NCBI GenBank assembly: GCA_963820995.1
Contig: CAWGCL010000004.1
Span: 124,001-188,000, forward strand
From: JAGTVG01 sp963820995
GTDB taxonomy: Bacteria; Bacteroidota; Bacteroidia; Cytophagales; Cyclobacteriaceae
Direction: 5' to 3'
Length of the DNA: 64,000 bases
Shown in pieces: positions 28,605 to 39,361 of this stretch. A program made the position numbers and the translations under genes. Every line of letters begins with the position of its first letter. The first letter of the stretch is position 1. Under the pieces are notes generated by a model. It ran no database searches. It was not told the origin of the DNA and saw only the letters and a program-made list of their open reading frames with translations.

Positions 28605-28742
28605 ATGTTAGAGACCAATATTACTGAAGCTGCAAATATTTTCATCTGGATTGTTTGTCTTGGAATAGGACTCGTTGCCGGCCTGATAGCAATAGATAAC
28701 TATAAGCCTAAGGAAAAGGATAAACCAGAATCTTCAAAATAA
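28605..28742 (+). CDS. Small single-pass membrane protein
   Basis: A 45-residue frame starts at ATG 28605 and ends at TAA 28740-28742. It reads as a short N-terminus (MLETNITEAANIF), one clear membrane segment (IWIVCLGIGLVAGLIAIDNY) and a charged tail (KPKEKDKPESSK). The membrane segment followed by a lysine-rich tail is unlike a random frame. It stands alone between the ABC ATPase gene (divergent) and the beta-CASP gene. Its function is unknown; many such micro-proteins bind membrane complexes. Confidence 0.5.
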   Translation: MLETNITEAANIFIWIVCLGIGLVAGLIAIDNYKPKEKDKPESSK

Positions 28743-28754
28743 CTTTAGCCTAAT

Positions 28755-28826
28755 AAAATCCACCTTAATCCATTCCACTGTTTCCAAATAATCGTAAAGG
28801 TTTTTGCCGTTAAAACTGTGGATTTT
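28755..28826. terminator. Possible long-loop hairpin after the small membrane protein
   Basis: AAAATCCAC (28755-28763) is perfectly complementary to GTGGATTTT (28818-28826), and the right arm runs into further T residues. The loop of 54 bases is long for a terminator, so this could also be a structured RNA or coincidence. Confidence 0.25.
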
Positions 28827-28901
28827 TTATAAAATGATTATTTTGTGACAGAATCAACCAGAGAAAGGTTGTTAGTTGAATTAATGAAAGTAGAATAAGG
28901 G

Positions 28902-30305
28902 ATGAACGTTAGGTTAAAATTTTTTGGAGGCGCCAGGACGGTTACGGGTTCCAAATATTTACTGGAAGTTGATAATTTTAAAATACTTGTTGACTGTGGA
29001 TTGTTTCAGGGAATTAAGGAATTAAGACTAAAGAACTGGGAACAATTTCCTGTCAATGTGGAAGACATCGATGCAGTATTTATCACTCATGCACATATTG
29101 ATCATACCGGTTATTTACCACGATTAGTAAGGGAAGGATATGGAGGTCCTATATATTGTACTAAACCTACAGAGGACCTTATGCAGATCATGCTCATGGA
29201 TTCAGCAAAGCTACAGGAAGAAGAAGCTGCTTTTGCAAGAAAGAAAGGATATTCCAAGCATGAAAATCCACAACCATTGTATAACACCAGGGATGTGGAA
29301 AAGGTCATGCCTATGATTAAATCCTTTGACTTTAAAGAATTAATTCCAATTAGCGATAACATTGAAATTAAATTTCATAATGCAGGTCATATACTTGGGG
29401 CTTCAGTAATAGAGGTTTTATTGAATGGCAGCAACCAGAAAAAACGATTGTTATTTTCAGGAGACCTCGGGAGAAATGAAGATGTTCTATTATATCCCCC
29501 TGCTGAGTTTCATTATGCAGATATTTTACTGATTGAGTCTACATATGGAAACAGAGAAAATCCACAGGGAGATCATTTATCAGAGCTTGCCGATGTCATC
29601 AACCAGGCACTAGATCGGGGAGGCTGCTTATTGATTCCGGCTTTTGCGGTAGGCAGGACCCAAACGATTTTATATTATCTAAAGCTTCTTTCCGAATCTG
29701 GCAGAATTCCAGATGTACCTATATATTTTGACAGTCCTATGGCATTCAGTGTCACGGAGATCTACTTGAAATATTTTGAATATCATAAGTTGGAAGAATC
29801 AAGTTTACAAGTGAATAATGGGTCTGCTTTTGATTTTAAGAATCTGGAGTACAAACAATCTCAATCAGAATCCATCGGTATTAATGATATAAAAAGAAAT
29901 GCCATAATTATAAGTTCAAGTGGCATGTGTACTGGAGGGAGAATTATGCATCATTTATTTCACAGGCTTCAACGCCCAGATGACACCCTGCTTTTTATTG
30001 GGTACCAGTCTGAGGGCACTCGCGGAAGAAGGATTCTCGAAGGTGAGGAAACAGTAAAATTATTTGGACTCGAAATACCAGTAAAATGCCATGTTGAGAA
30101 ACTGGAAGGTTTTTCGGCGCATGCAGATCGGGCAGAATTGCTTGACTGGATAGATAATTTTCAGGATTCACCAAAAAATGTATTTGTGGTTCATGGTGAG
30201 GAACGATCAGCCCTTGAATTCGCGAATCATATAAATAAAAAATATAATTGGAATGTAACCACTCCCTCCTTCAATGAGACATTTGAGTTGTTTCGAGGAA
30301 TTTAA
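28902..30305 (+). CDS. Beta-CASP metallo-beta-lactamase-fold RNase
   Basis: This 467-residue protein has the MBL zinc motif THAHIDHTG (about residues 62-70), a further motif GHILGAS, the conserved SGDLGR aspartate, the beta-CASP insertion with AFAVGRTQTILYYL and SSGMCTGGR, and the closing blocks VEKLEGFSAHAD and VVHGEE. This is the CPSF73/YSH1-like bacterial family that cuts or trims RNA. No S1 or KH domain is attached. The enzyme is cytoplasmic and uses two zinc ions. The GntP permease follows after 12 bp. Confidence 0.92.
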   Translation: MNVRLKFFGGARTVTGSKYLLEVDNFKILVDCGLFQGIKELRLKNWEQFPVNVEDIDAVFITHAHIDHTGYLPRLVREGYGGPIYCTKPTEDLMQIMLMDSAKLQEEEAAFARKKGYSKHENPQPLYNTRDVEKVMPMIKSFDFKELIPISDNIEIKFHNAGHILGASVIEVLLNGSNQKKRLLFSGDLGRNEDVLLYPPAEFHYADILLIESTYGNRENPQGDHLSELADVINQALDRGGCLLIPAFAVGRTQTILYYLKLLSESGRIPDVPIYFDSPMAFSVTEIYLKYFEYHKLEESSLQVNNGSAFDFKNLEYKQSQSESIGINDIKRNAIIISSSGMCTGGRIMHHLFHRLQRPDDTLLFIGYQSEGTRGRRILEGEETVKLFGLEIPVKCHVEKLEGFSAHADRAELLDWIDNFQDSPKNVFVVHGEERSALEFANHINKKYNWNVTTPSFNETFELFRGI

Positions 30306-30317
30306 TATATACCCATT

Positions 30318-31683
30318 ATGTCAACAATTGAACTTTTCTCAGTTACGTTTTTTTCAGTTTTATTATTGTTCCTATTTGTCCTCAGATTTAAAATCCATGC
30401 ATTTATATCCTTGTTGTTGATTAGTATTCTTGTCGGCCTATCAACCGGGATGGATTTTGAGCAGGTACTCATCAGTATTCAGGAGGGTATGGGTGGAATT
30501 TTGGGATTTATTGCGGTTGTTGTGGGACTTGGTGCTATTTTCGGTGAAATTTTACAGGACACCGGAGGTGTGGAGGCCTTGGCAAAATCCATGCTCAAAA
30601 AGTTTGGCGAAAAGAAATCCTCCTGGGCCCTAATGACATCAGGTTTCCTTATTGCAATTCCAGTTTTTTTTGAAGTAGGTTTCATTATACTGGTTCCGAT
30701 CGCTTTTGCCTTAGCTAGAAAAACAGGAAAATCAGTTTTATTTTATGCCATACCGATGATGGCAGGATTAGCGGTAACCCATGCATTCATACCCCCAACA
30801 CCTGGTCCTATCGCAGTTGCTCAAATTATCGATGTTCCTTTAGGTTGGATCATTCTATTTGGATTTATCATTGGATTTCCAACCGCGATTGTAGCTGGTC
30901 CGGTATTTGGGAAATACATTTCTAAACGAATATATTTACCCCCTCCTGAGATCGATCCTGATTTAAAGGATATTACTGAAAAGGAGTCATAAAGAATTGC
31001 CATCTTTTGGGTGGGTGATTTTTCTGATTGGACTTCCACTTGTACTTATATTGGCGAGGACTTTTGTTGACCTTGCTTATGCTGACGAATGGATTAAACA
31101 ATCTGTATTCTGGGACGCACTTAAATTTGTGGGCCACCCATTTATCGCTTTATTAATTGCCACTCTTCTGGCAGGTTATATCATGGGAGTGAGACAAGGA
31201 TATAAACCTGCTCAGATCATGCGAATAGCCAATGCAGCCCTTGCGCCAGCTGGATTAATAATTCTGGTTACCGGTGCCGGGGGCGTATTTAAACAAATAT
31301 TGGTGGACAGTGGAGTTGGCGAATCCCTCGCGGCATTATTAACTGAGTATAATATTTCACCAGTCATTCTTGCTTACATCATAGCCATTGTCATACGTGT
31401 AACGCAGGGATCAGCTACTGTAGCTATGATCACAGCTGCCGGGATGATTGCCCCGGTAGTTACCTTAATGGGTTTGGGTGATATGGAGAAAGCTTTGATC
31501 GTAGTCTCTATTGCTGCTGGATCCACAATGCTTTCACATGTAAATGACAGTGGTTTCTGGTTGATTGGGAAATATCTTGGAATGGATGAAAAACAAACCC
31601 TTAAATCATGGACAGTAATGGAATCACTGATATCCATATTTTCATTTATCATTGTTCTAATCCTGACAATAATATTTACTTGA
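30318..31683 (+). CDS. GntP-family gluconate/organic acid permease (frameshifted)
   Basis: Two frames (30318-30992 and 30997-31683) give about 454 residues, the usual GntP length, with 12 or more membrane segments. Typical sequences are MGGILGFIAVVVGLGAIFG, IPVFFEVGFIILVPIAFALA (the conserved PVFFE/D-type block), HAFIPPTPGPIAVA and RVTQGSATVAMITAAGMIAP, which is the second-half hallmark. The break near 30988 restores SKELPSFGWVIF if one T is removed. The family imports gluconate, idonate, fructuronate or similar acids with protons; the substrate is unknown. It converges directly (4-bp gap) with the next gene. Confidence 0.88.
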
Positions 31684-31687
31684 TTGC

Positions 31688-32113
31688 TTATTTGGTAGTA
31701 TAGTGCTGTTCAAGGTATTTAAGAACATCGTCCAAGGATTTCATTTTCAGGATCCTGGCTCTTTTACTGGTAGTCTTGATATTATCGTAGAATTTGTTAA
31801 CAGATATTGTAGTGACCAGGCTCTCAGGGAGAATAGTAATAATGTTTTCTATTCTTGTCCTTTCCATAAATGTTTCATTAAACTCATTTTCAAGCCATTC
31901 ATGGTGCGATTCAGGGAGTAAGGATATTGCGGCAAAAGTGTCGATTATCAGGTTTTTAACCTTTTTCTTTATACAAAATTCCTGCAGGAAAAAATTAAGT
32001 GATTTGAAGTCATCAAACGAACAGTTTACAACCCGCCAATCTTCGCGTACATACTGAAGTTTTTCGTTCCATAACAAACTACAAAAATCAGCCTTAAATA
32101 TCTCCTCTTCCAT
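31688..32113 (-). CDS. Uncharacterised 141-residue protein, STAS/SpoIIAA-like appearance
   Basis: No signal peptide or membrane segment. The pattern of alternating strands and helices (LLWNEKLQYVREDW at the start, VKNLIIDTFAAISLLPESHHEWL in the middle, ISVNKFYDN near the end) resembles the small SpoIIAA/STAS-like proteins common in Bacteroidota, which lie beside many unrelated genes. This is resemblance of pattern only; no catalytic residue is visible. Its own upstream region is the 306-bp spacer before malQ, which is transcribed divergently. Confidence 0.6.
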   Translation of the reverse strand: MEEEIFKADFCSLLWNEKLQYVREDWRVVNCSFDDFKSLNFFLQEFCIKKKVKNLIIDTFAAISLLPESHHEWLENEFNETFMERTRIENIITILPESLVTTISVNKFYDNIKTTSKRARILKMKSLDDVLKYLEQHYTTK

Positions 32114-32419
32114 TTTGTGTCTAAATCGGTAAAGTAATAATAAGAAATATAATCTACATTGAGAAAATAAAACTTAAAAGATCATGAACTTTAAACATAG
32201 GCAGAGAAATAATGTTTGTTGCGATAATGATGCTATTGATCAGGTATAAGGAAGAATTAGATTCTTAATCGCAATTTATTTCCTCGATACTGTAAACAAT
32301 CAGTAGATAGACATTATTTTTACAGACCTGTAGAATTTCTGAAGAAGGCATTATTAAAAAGCCGTAAAACGCATAATATAGATTATTTCGTTTTATTATA
32401 ACGTATAAAATTGAGACCT
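32114..32419. other. Spacer between the divergent unknown gene and malQ
   Basis: About 300 bp of AT-rich DNA that must hold both promoters. I see no TAnnTTTG element, palindrome or RNA gene that I could defend. Confidence 0.4.
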
Positions 32420-35143
32420 ATGAAACTGGTATTTAAGATCGAATATTATACAGAGTTTGGGCAAAACCTGTTTGTTTCCGGAAATATTCCAGAACTCGGA
32501 ACATGGGATAAAACCCAAGCTCCAGGTATGAGTTATCTAGGGGATGGAAAATGGGAATTGGAGATTTTTCCGGATGGCAGTCTGAATGGCCAATTAGAAT
32601 ATAAATATTTTATCAGGGATGACAGAAACTCCTCAATAATCGATGAATGGGGTAAGGACAGAATTTTCAAGATTAAAAATAAAAAGTTTTTCTCCTATAT
32701 TTTTGAAGATACCTGGTTGTCAAATACCGATCCGCAAAATCCATTATTTTCATCGGCGTTTGCGGGCAACCTATGGCGCAGAAAATCCAGAAAGCCTGAA
32801 AAAAAAGCAACTCACTATAATTATGTCTTTCAATTACTTGCCCCCAGGATAGATAATGACCATGTATTCTGTATAATTGGTGATGACAAAAACCTGGGAA
32901 ACTGGAATGCTGACCAGGCGGTTTTGATGGATGGCAGCCAATACCCAATATGGAAAGCTAATGTATTGCTTGAAGACACGACAGGGCAAACTCACTATAA
33001 ATATGGTCTTTACAATCTTAAGAAAAAGAAATTCATTACTTATGAGAACGGCCCTAATAGAATAACAGATCATAAGCTTTCAGTAATTGACAATGGTTTA
33101 ATAATTAAAACGGATATCAATTATAATTATCCTGATGGATTGTGGAAGGGTGCAGGTGTGGCATTGCCCGTTTTTTCATTAAGAACTGATAAGAGTTTTG
33201 GAGTTGGTGAATTTATGGACCTTAAGGTAATGGTGGATTGGGCTGTAAAGGCGGGTCTTAAATTGGTACAGATATTACCTATAAATGACACTGTTGCTAA
33301 TCATACATGGAAAGATTCATATCCTTATGCCGCCATATCTGTTTTTGCTCTTCATCCGGTATACCTGAACCTGTTGAAAATGGGAAAATTGTCTGATAAA
33401 AATCAGATGGAGGCATTTCTGAAAAAGGGCAAAAAGTTAAATAAACTTGACACTTTCGATTATGTGTCGGTTATGGATTTAAAATCCAGCTATTTTAAAT
33501 TATTGTATGACCAGGAAAAGGAAAAATTCCTGAAAGATAAAAAATTCAAAAAGTTCTTCAAGGAGAACAGAGATTGGCTTATTCCTTATGCGGCATTTTC
33601 ATGCCTGAGGGATAGATATGGCTCCCCTGATTTTACGAAATGGGAAGCCTACTCATCTTACGAGGAAAATGAAATTCAAAAGCTGGTGAATCCTGCAAAT
33701 GACGATTTTGATGATTTTGCAGTTCATTACTTTATTCAATATCACCTGCATGTCCAGTTAAGTGAGGTTGTTGAATATGCCCGTTCAAAAGGAGTGATTC
33801 TGAAAGGTGACCTACCAATAGGAATTTACAGAGATAGTGTTGATGCATGGGTGGACCCAAAACTTTATCATATGGATAAACAGGCTGGTGCGCCGCCGGA
33901 TGCTTATTCAGTTACCGGGCAAAACTGGCGATTTCCAACCTATAACTGGGAAGAAATGTCCAAAGATAATTATGCCTGGTGGCGTCGTCGTCTGAGTCAA
34001 ATGGCGATATATTTTGATGCATTCCGAATCGATCATATATTGGGATTCTTCAGAATCTGGGAAATACCCTTTGAATCAATTCAGGGGCTTATGGGGATTT
34101 TTAATCCTTCCATTCCAATGTATAAAAATGAAATTGAAGGCCGGGGCATTTATTTCGACTATGATCGTTTTTGTAAGCCCCAGATAAGAGATTATATGTT
34201 GGAGGAAATATTTGAAGATTATACGGAAGAAATTAAAAGTGATTTTCTTGTAGAGTACAGGTGACGGAAATTATAAGCTGAAAGAAGAATTTGATACCCA
34301 GAGAAAAGTAGAAAATTACTTTTTAGCCTTTCCTTTAGAAAACCAGGAAAAAGAGAATATCCTGAAAAATGGTTTGTTTAACTTTAATTGGGAATGTATT
34401 GTTTTTTGAAGAACCAGGATCAAATGGAACTGCCTTCCATCCAAAAATTGCCTTTCATAGTACCTTTTCATACCTGGAACTTGATGATCATACAAAAGCT
34501 GTTTTGAATGATATTTATACCCACTATTATTACCACCGGCAGGAGAGTTTCTGGAGGGATCAGGCTATGGTCAAACTCCCTGCAATCAATAAAGCCTCTG
34601 ATATGCTGGTCTGCGGTGAGGACCTTGGAATGGTTCCGGATTGTGTGCCTGGCGTGATGCATGAATTAGGAATTCTCAGACTATATATACAACGTATGCC
34701 AAAAGAAACTGATAGTGAGTTTGGGCATCCTGATAATGCACCCTATCTATCAGTGGCAAGCCCATCATGTCATGATATGTCAACAGTAAGAGGTTGGTGG
34801 GAAGAGGACTACAATCGTTCACAACGATTTTATGAGCAGATTATGGGGCATATGGGTGAGGCGCCCGTTGTATGTGATACTATGGATTTCGGAAGAGGTA
34901 GTACAACAACATTTATACTCATCAGCCATGTGGACTATATTTCCCATTCAGGACCTGGTTGGCATGGATGAAAAATTAATGAGAAAGAACCCGGTAGATG
35001 AACGGATAAATGATCCCAGTAATCCAGATAATTTATGGCAATACCGTTTTCATATGAACCTTGATGAACTGGTCGGAGAAAGGGAATTTAATGAAAAACT
35101 GCGTTCAATGGTTCAAAATGCAGGCCGTGCAAACAAATTCTAA
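32420..35143 (+). CDS. malQ: 4-alpha-glucanotransferase with two CBM20 modules (frameshifted)
   Basis: The protein is rebuilt from three frames (32420-34264, 34369-34971, 34832-35143) and is about 907 residues. ATG 32420 is preferred to the in-frame TTG 32411 because CBM20 begins MKLVFKIEYYTEFGQNLFVSG-like. Two starch-binding CBM20 domains (about 1-105 and 130-235; GNIPELGTWD and GDDKNLGNWN) precede a GH77 catalytic domain with GVALPVFSLRT, ILPINDTVANHTWKDSYPY, the nucleophile region FDAFRIDHILGFFRIW and the acid/base region CGEDLGMVPDCVPGV. This is the DPE2-like layout typical of Bacteroidota MalQ. Three breaks (near 34257, 34392 and 34880) all restore conserved sequence, such as GLFNLIGNVLFFEE and MWTIFPIQDL. 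It disproportionates maltodextrins in the cytoplasm. Confidence 0.93.
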
Positions 35144-35222
35144 GGGTAAAAGCCGGTTCTTATCCGGGATATTTATTATTGAGATTAAATATAATAAGAT
35201 ATTTCCGTTAAAATTTTAAGAG

Positions 35223-35251
35223 ATGGGCATTTGATGTTTAGCTATGCCCAT
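35223..35251. terminator. Candidate bidirectional terminator between malQ and the acyltransferase
   Basis: ATGGGCAT (35223-35230) and ATGCCCAT (35244-35251) form an 8-bp stem with a 13-base loop between two convergent genes. Only short T-rich stretches follow on either strand, so the call is moderate. Confidence 0.45.
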
Positions 35252-35292
35252 TTGGATAAATTATAAGAACGAAAGTCCTCAGAACTGAAAAC

Positions 35293-36045
35293 TTACCTTC
35301 TTCCCTCTGGAATCCTTGATTTTGGGAGTATGACCTCATGGGGGGCAATAATGGCACCTTCTCCAATCTCTACATCCCCGAAAATAGTAGCTTTGAGGCC
35401 AATAGTAGCTTTATTACCTATCTTTAACTTATCAACAACGAGATATCCTCCAGAGGCATAATGTGCAATTAAAGTAGCTGATCCTCCAATGGTCACTTTT
35501 TCTCCTATTTCAATCATGCATGGATCGGAAATATTGGTGGTATTAATGTGAGAGCCCTTTCCGATCTTCATACCCATCATTTTGTAGAAGAGTGTATTCA
35601 AGGGTGTTGGCGTTACAAATTCAAGAAATGTATACCTTACAAGGTAGGTTAATGCATTATGAAAATACCATGGTACTGTTGATAAAGAATAGTAATTTCC
35701 GCGAAAAGGTTTTAAACGAAAGGGTAATAAAAAATTAAACAGAGGAGCAACAAATAATAGGGTAATCCCATAGATAAAATAGCCAAAAGATACGCCACAT
35801 CCCAAAGCGATATAATGCCATACCGTTGGCCATGAACTTGATACGTCTGAAACAAAGTTAAAAAACAAGATCCCGGGAGCAATAGAAACTCCCATGGCCA
35901 GGGTTGAAACGAGATATAAGGGAAAAAGGGCGATTATAAAACTGAGCACTCTGAATTTTCTTATGAGAAATTCAAGTACACCGCCTATGCCTTTTCGATC
36001 TGTGCTTGCTGAATCAAGATCTACTCTATTCTTTTTTTCTTCCAT
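35293..36045 (-). CDS. Membrane-anchored hexapeptide-repeat acyltransferase
   Basis: This 250-residue protein has two hydrophobic hairpins (about residues 35-65 and 78-108) followed by a left-handed beta-helix with isoleucine-rich hexapeptide repeats (MIEIGEKVTIGGSATLIAH, KIGNKATIGLKATIFGDVEI, GEGAIIAPHEVILP). The layout matches the DapH/GlmU-related proteins and the C-terminal transferase region of some non-ribosomal peptide synthetase-linked proteins. It probably transfers an acetyl or other acyl group to a cell-envelope sugar or lipid at the inner face of the membrane. The acceptor is unknown. Confidence 0.78.
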   Translation of the reverse strand: MEEKKNRVDLDSASTDRKGIGGVLEFLIRKFRVLSFIIALFPLYLVSTLAMGVSIAPGILFFNFVSDVSSSWPTVWHYIALGCGVSFGYFIYGITLLFVAPLFNFLLPFRLKPFRGNYYSLSTVPWYFHNALTYLVRYTFLEFVTPTPLNTLFYKMMGMKIGKGSHINTTNISDPCMIEIGEKVTIGGSATLIAHYASGGYLVVDKLKIGNKATIGLKATIFGDVEIGEGAIIAPHEVILPKSRIPEGRR

Positions 36046-36069
36046 TTAGCGAATTAGTCTTCTGTGGAA

Positions 36070-36555
36070 TTATATCTTTTTATATTCCTTCTGCATTTCG
36101 ATAACATGTTTCTTAAAATCAGGAAATCTTGTCCAGAGATCTTTTTCGCAAGAGATCAGCTCATCGCATTCGATACAACATTCTAATTCCTTCTCCATCG
36201 AGCAGCTCCTTACAGTACAATTAACCAGAACCACACCTTCCGGTTTATCTCTTGTTTTACAACCATAGCAGAAGATCTTTTCCGGGTCAAAATCAATATC
36301 AAACCGCTCCTTGATCTTCCATTGAGCATAGGCTTCTTTTTTCAGCTCAATATTGTTCTGGAGGGTACCTTTTAAAAATGGACAGTTTTCAGGACATTGA
36401 TAACCACAATAGTTCAGTTTTACAGGATCGGGTTTATCTTTTGAATTACCCGATGCTAAGGAACAGACATTTGTTCTCAACATAATAGAACAAAATTCTA
36501 TTCCAGCCTGAGTTGTTTTATTTAAAAATTTTTGGCGTTTTATTTTAGTGGTCAT
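36070..36555 (-). CDS. Cysteine-rich DUF3795-like protein
   Basis: I start the protein at ATG 36555 (about 161 residues). An upstream in-frame ATG at 36624 would add 23 hydrophobic/basic residues. The sequence has a core of cysteine pairs: LNYCGYQCPENCPF, IFCYGCKTRD, VNCTVRSC and ECCIECDELISCEKDLW. These match the DUF3795 pattern and suggest zinc or iron-sulfur binding. The function is unknown. It is probably cytoplasmic. The gene precedes the membrane acyltransferase by 24 bp on the same strand, so they may be co-transcribed. Confidence 0.7.
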   Translation of the reverse strand: MTTKIKRQKFLNKTTQAGIEFCSIMLRTNVCSLASGNSKDKPDPVKLNYCGYQCPENCPFLKGTLQNNIELKKEAYAQWKIKERFDIDFDPEKIFCYGCKTRDKPEGVVLVNCTVRSCSMEKELECCIECDELISCEKDLWTRFPDFKKHVIEMQKEYKKI

Positions 36556-36822
36556 AGTAATCAGGCGATTTAAAAAATATGAAAATGCAATCCTTAAGTT
36601 ACGTTTGAAAAACATAAAAAGCAAAAATGACTATTTAGCCCAAATCCATAAGGACAATAAGATAAGTAGCTTTGGAATTGTACGAAATTGTAATAGTGAC
36701 TGTTGGATATTCCAACATGGGAAAGATTTAAATTTTTGTTATATATTGTGTATCAGCATTTTATAGATTCGGTAAAATAATTGCATAAGGATTAATTAAA
36801 GTACAAATTGATATTTTAGTAC

Positions 36823-39195
36823 ATGATCTTCCAATATCTGAAATCGGCTTACAGAAATATTTTCCGACGAAAAGCCACCACACTAATAAATATATTGGGC
36901 ATGTCAATTGGGATGGCTTCCATTATACTTATTGGTAATTGGGTGATATATGAATATTCTTTTGATAGATTTCATGAACATCGTAACCGGATATACAGAT
37001 TAATAGAGAAACAATCATTTGAGGGACAGGAAGAAAAATACCTTTCATCCATGCCGGAATGGATGGTTGGGACTTTTGAGGAAGAAATTAATGGTGTTGA
37101 TGCCTCCACGGCCCTATTTAATGTTGGAAATATCTGGTTTGGCGATAACGAAAATAGAGTTGAGGTTAAAAATGTAACATTCGCAAATAATAAGATTTTT
37201 GAGATATTTACCCTTAATTTTATTGCTGGGGATCCTGAGAAAGCTTTAACAGAACCCCGAAGCATCGTAATTACAAGATCATTATCTGAAAGGATCTTTA
37301 AAGGTGTTTCACCCTTAGGCCAATCCATCTTATATCAGAATGAAAAGGAATATACGATTACCGGTGTAATAGAAGATATTCCGGATAATTCACACTTCCA
37401 GTCGGAAATGCTTGTTTCCATTGAGGAAAGAAAACCTGGCTGGAATCGGGAAGACTATAACCATACAACCAGTATATATCTCCTATTAGGAGAAGGCATT
37501 GACCCCCAAAACCTTTGGGATCCTTTACAGAAAAGCAAAGAAAGGCATATGCCTCATAATGCTGAATATATAGAATTTCAGATACAGCCTCTGACAGACA
37601 TTCATTTATATTCTAAGCACACCATGTGGGGGCAGAACTGGAAGAAATCTGATATTATATTGGTAAATTCGTTTTTTTTAATTGGGATATTGGTATTAAT
37701 TATTTCCACAATTAACTATGTCAATATTTCAACTGCTTTAAGTTTTACACGATATAAAGAAGCCGGATTAAGAAAAGTTGTTGGTTCAAGTAAACTCAAC
37801 TTAATCCTTCAGTTATTATTCGAATCATTTATTTTAATATTCCTTTCATTCTGGTTATCCTTATTGTTCATCGAATTGGTAAAACCTTTGTTGATAAGAA
37901 CGGATTTATTCGAGTTCAAAAAAGATTTTTATCATTATAAATTATTTTTCCCGATATCCTTTGCCTTTATAATCCTCTTAAGTCTCCTTGCAGGGATCTA
38001 TCCGGCAATAATTATCAGTTCGGTTAAACCAATCGATCTTTTTAATAGAAATCTCAGCATTATAAAAGGGCGTTTCCCTGTCAGAAAAGTTCTTGTTATA
38101 ATTCAACTGGCAATCACCTGTGTTTTGACCATATCTGTAATATTTATTACCAAGCAAATGTTATTTATGCAGCATAAAGAGTTGGGATATGATAGAGAAG
38201 CCGTTATTTATTTTTATACAGGAGATTCATACAGGCAGAATTATGAAACCATTAAAAACGACCTGATCAAATATGATTATATACAGGATATAACTTCCTC
38301 AAACATACCCTTAGGGAATTCCATGTGGAGAAATTGCATTCATTTTGAAGGAGAAAACGAAACAGACCAATGGGTAACACCTTATATGATGGTTGATTAT
38401 AATTTTTTCGATTTTTACAATATCCAGGTAGCTGAAGGCAGGTCATTTTCAAAAGATAAAGCCTTGGATAAAAGCCATAGTGCGTTTTTAATTAACGAAT
38501 CCTTGGCTAGGGAAATTGGTCTTCAGAAAATTATTGGAAAAAAGTTCAGAACCTGTAATTCTAATTGGGGAGAAGTGGTTGGAGTTCTTAAAGACTTTAA
38601 CTATAGATCGCTTCACCATTCAATAGAGCCTTTAGCGGTTCAACTTGGTTTGAATGATAAAAATGTAGTATCAGCTAAAATAAAAATTGAATATGCAAAC
38701 GATGCTATAGAGATACTGGAAAATACCTGGAATGAATATCAACCGGAACAACCCTTCGAATATTCCTTTCTTGATGACAACTTAAATAATCTCTATAAAG
38801 CCGAAGCGCAGACCATTAAAATTGTTTCCCTCTTTTCCATTGTTTCCATTATCATATCATGTATTGGTTTGTTGGGTTTGATCATGTCTTTGTCAGAAAG
38901 TAAAACCAAAGAAATCGGGATCAGAAAGGTAAATGGAGCCTCAATCAGAAATGTGCTATCTCTACTTTCCACAGAACTTATTATCAATACAAGCATTGCA
39001 ATGGCAATAGCGGTACCAATAGGTTGGTATGCAGTAAACCTGTGGAGAGCAAATTTTGCCTATAAAACAACTATCTCCTGGTGGATATTTGTTTTTTCCG
39101 GAGCTATGGTTTTAGTTTTAACATTATTATCCGTAAGTTATCATACAATCAAAGCTGCACGAAAAAATCCTATAGAAGTTTTACGATACGAATAG
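36823..39195 (+). CDS. FtsX/MacB-type ABC transporter permease, second orphan copy
   Basis: A 790-residue paralogue of the protein at 233-2620 with the same order of domains: a first membrane helix (ILGMSIGMASIILIGNWVIY), a periplasmic domain, a central membrane group, a second periplasmic domain and a C-terminal bundle with KEIGIRKVNGAS near residue 695. It ends NPIEVLRYE, the usual family terminus. There is again no ATPase gene beside it, and the two copies are 34 kb apart, so each probably shares a common ATPase. The start ATG has no visible Shine-Dalgarno sequence. Confidence 0.9.
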   Translation: MIFQYLKSAYRNIFRRKATTLINILGMSIGMASIILIGNWVIYEYSFDRFHEHRNRIYRLIEKQSFEGQEEKYLSSMPEWMVGTFEEEINGVDASTALFNVGNIWFGDNENRVEVKNVTFANNKIFEIFTLNFIAGDPEKALTEPRSIVITRSLSERIFKGVSPLGQSILYQNEKEYTITGVIEDIPDNSHFQSEMLVSIEERKPGWNREDYNHTTSIYLLLGEGIDPQNLWDPLQKSKERHMPHNAEYIEFQIQPLTDIHLYSKHTMWGQNWKKSDIILVNSFFLIGILVLIISTINYVNISTALSFTRYKEAGLRKVVGSSKLNLILQLLFESFILIFLSFWLSLLFIELVKPLLIRTDLFEFKKDFYHYKLFFPISFAFIILLSLLAGIYPAIIISSVKPIDLFNRNLSIIKGRFPVRKVLVIIQLAITCVLTISVIFITKQMLFMQHKELGYDREAVIYFYTGDSYRQNYETIKNDLIKYDYIQDITSSNIPLGNSMWRNCIHFEGENETDQWVTPYMMVDYNFFDFYNIQVAEGRSFSKDKALDKSHSAFLINESLAREIGLQKIIGKKFRTCNSNWGEVVGVLKDFNYRSLHHSIEPLAVQLGLNDKNVVSAKIKIEYANDAIEILENTWNEYQPEQPFEYSFLDDNLNNLYKAEAQTIKIVSLFSIVSIIISCIGLLGLIMSLSESKTKEIGIRKVNGASIRNVLSLLSTELIINTSIAMAIAVPIGWYAVNLWRANFAYKTTISWWIFVFSGAMVLVLTLLSVSYHTIKAARKNPIEVLRYE

Positions 39196-39361
39196 TATCT
39201 TATAAAATGATCCCGGCATAGGAGATGGAACAATGAAATTAATTTGAGATAGAAAATACCGGAATCCCACTTAAGCAGATTCGAAAAATTGTTATTGAAA
39301 TCCGATGGAAAACAAAGATACTGCTTATGGCAGGTTCATATTTTAGTAGAATGAAGAAGTT

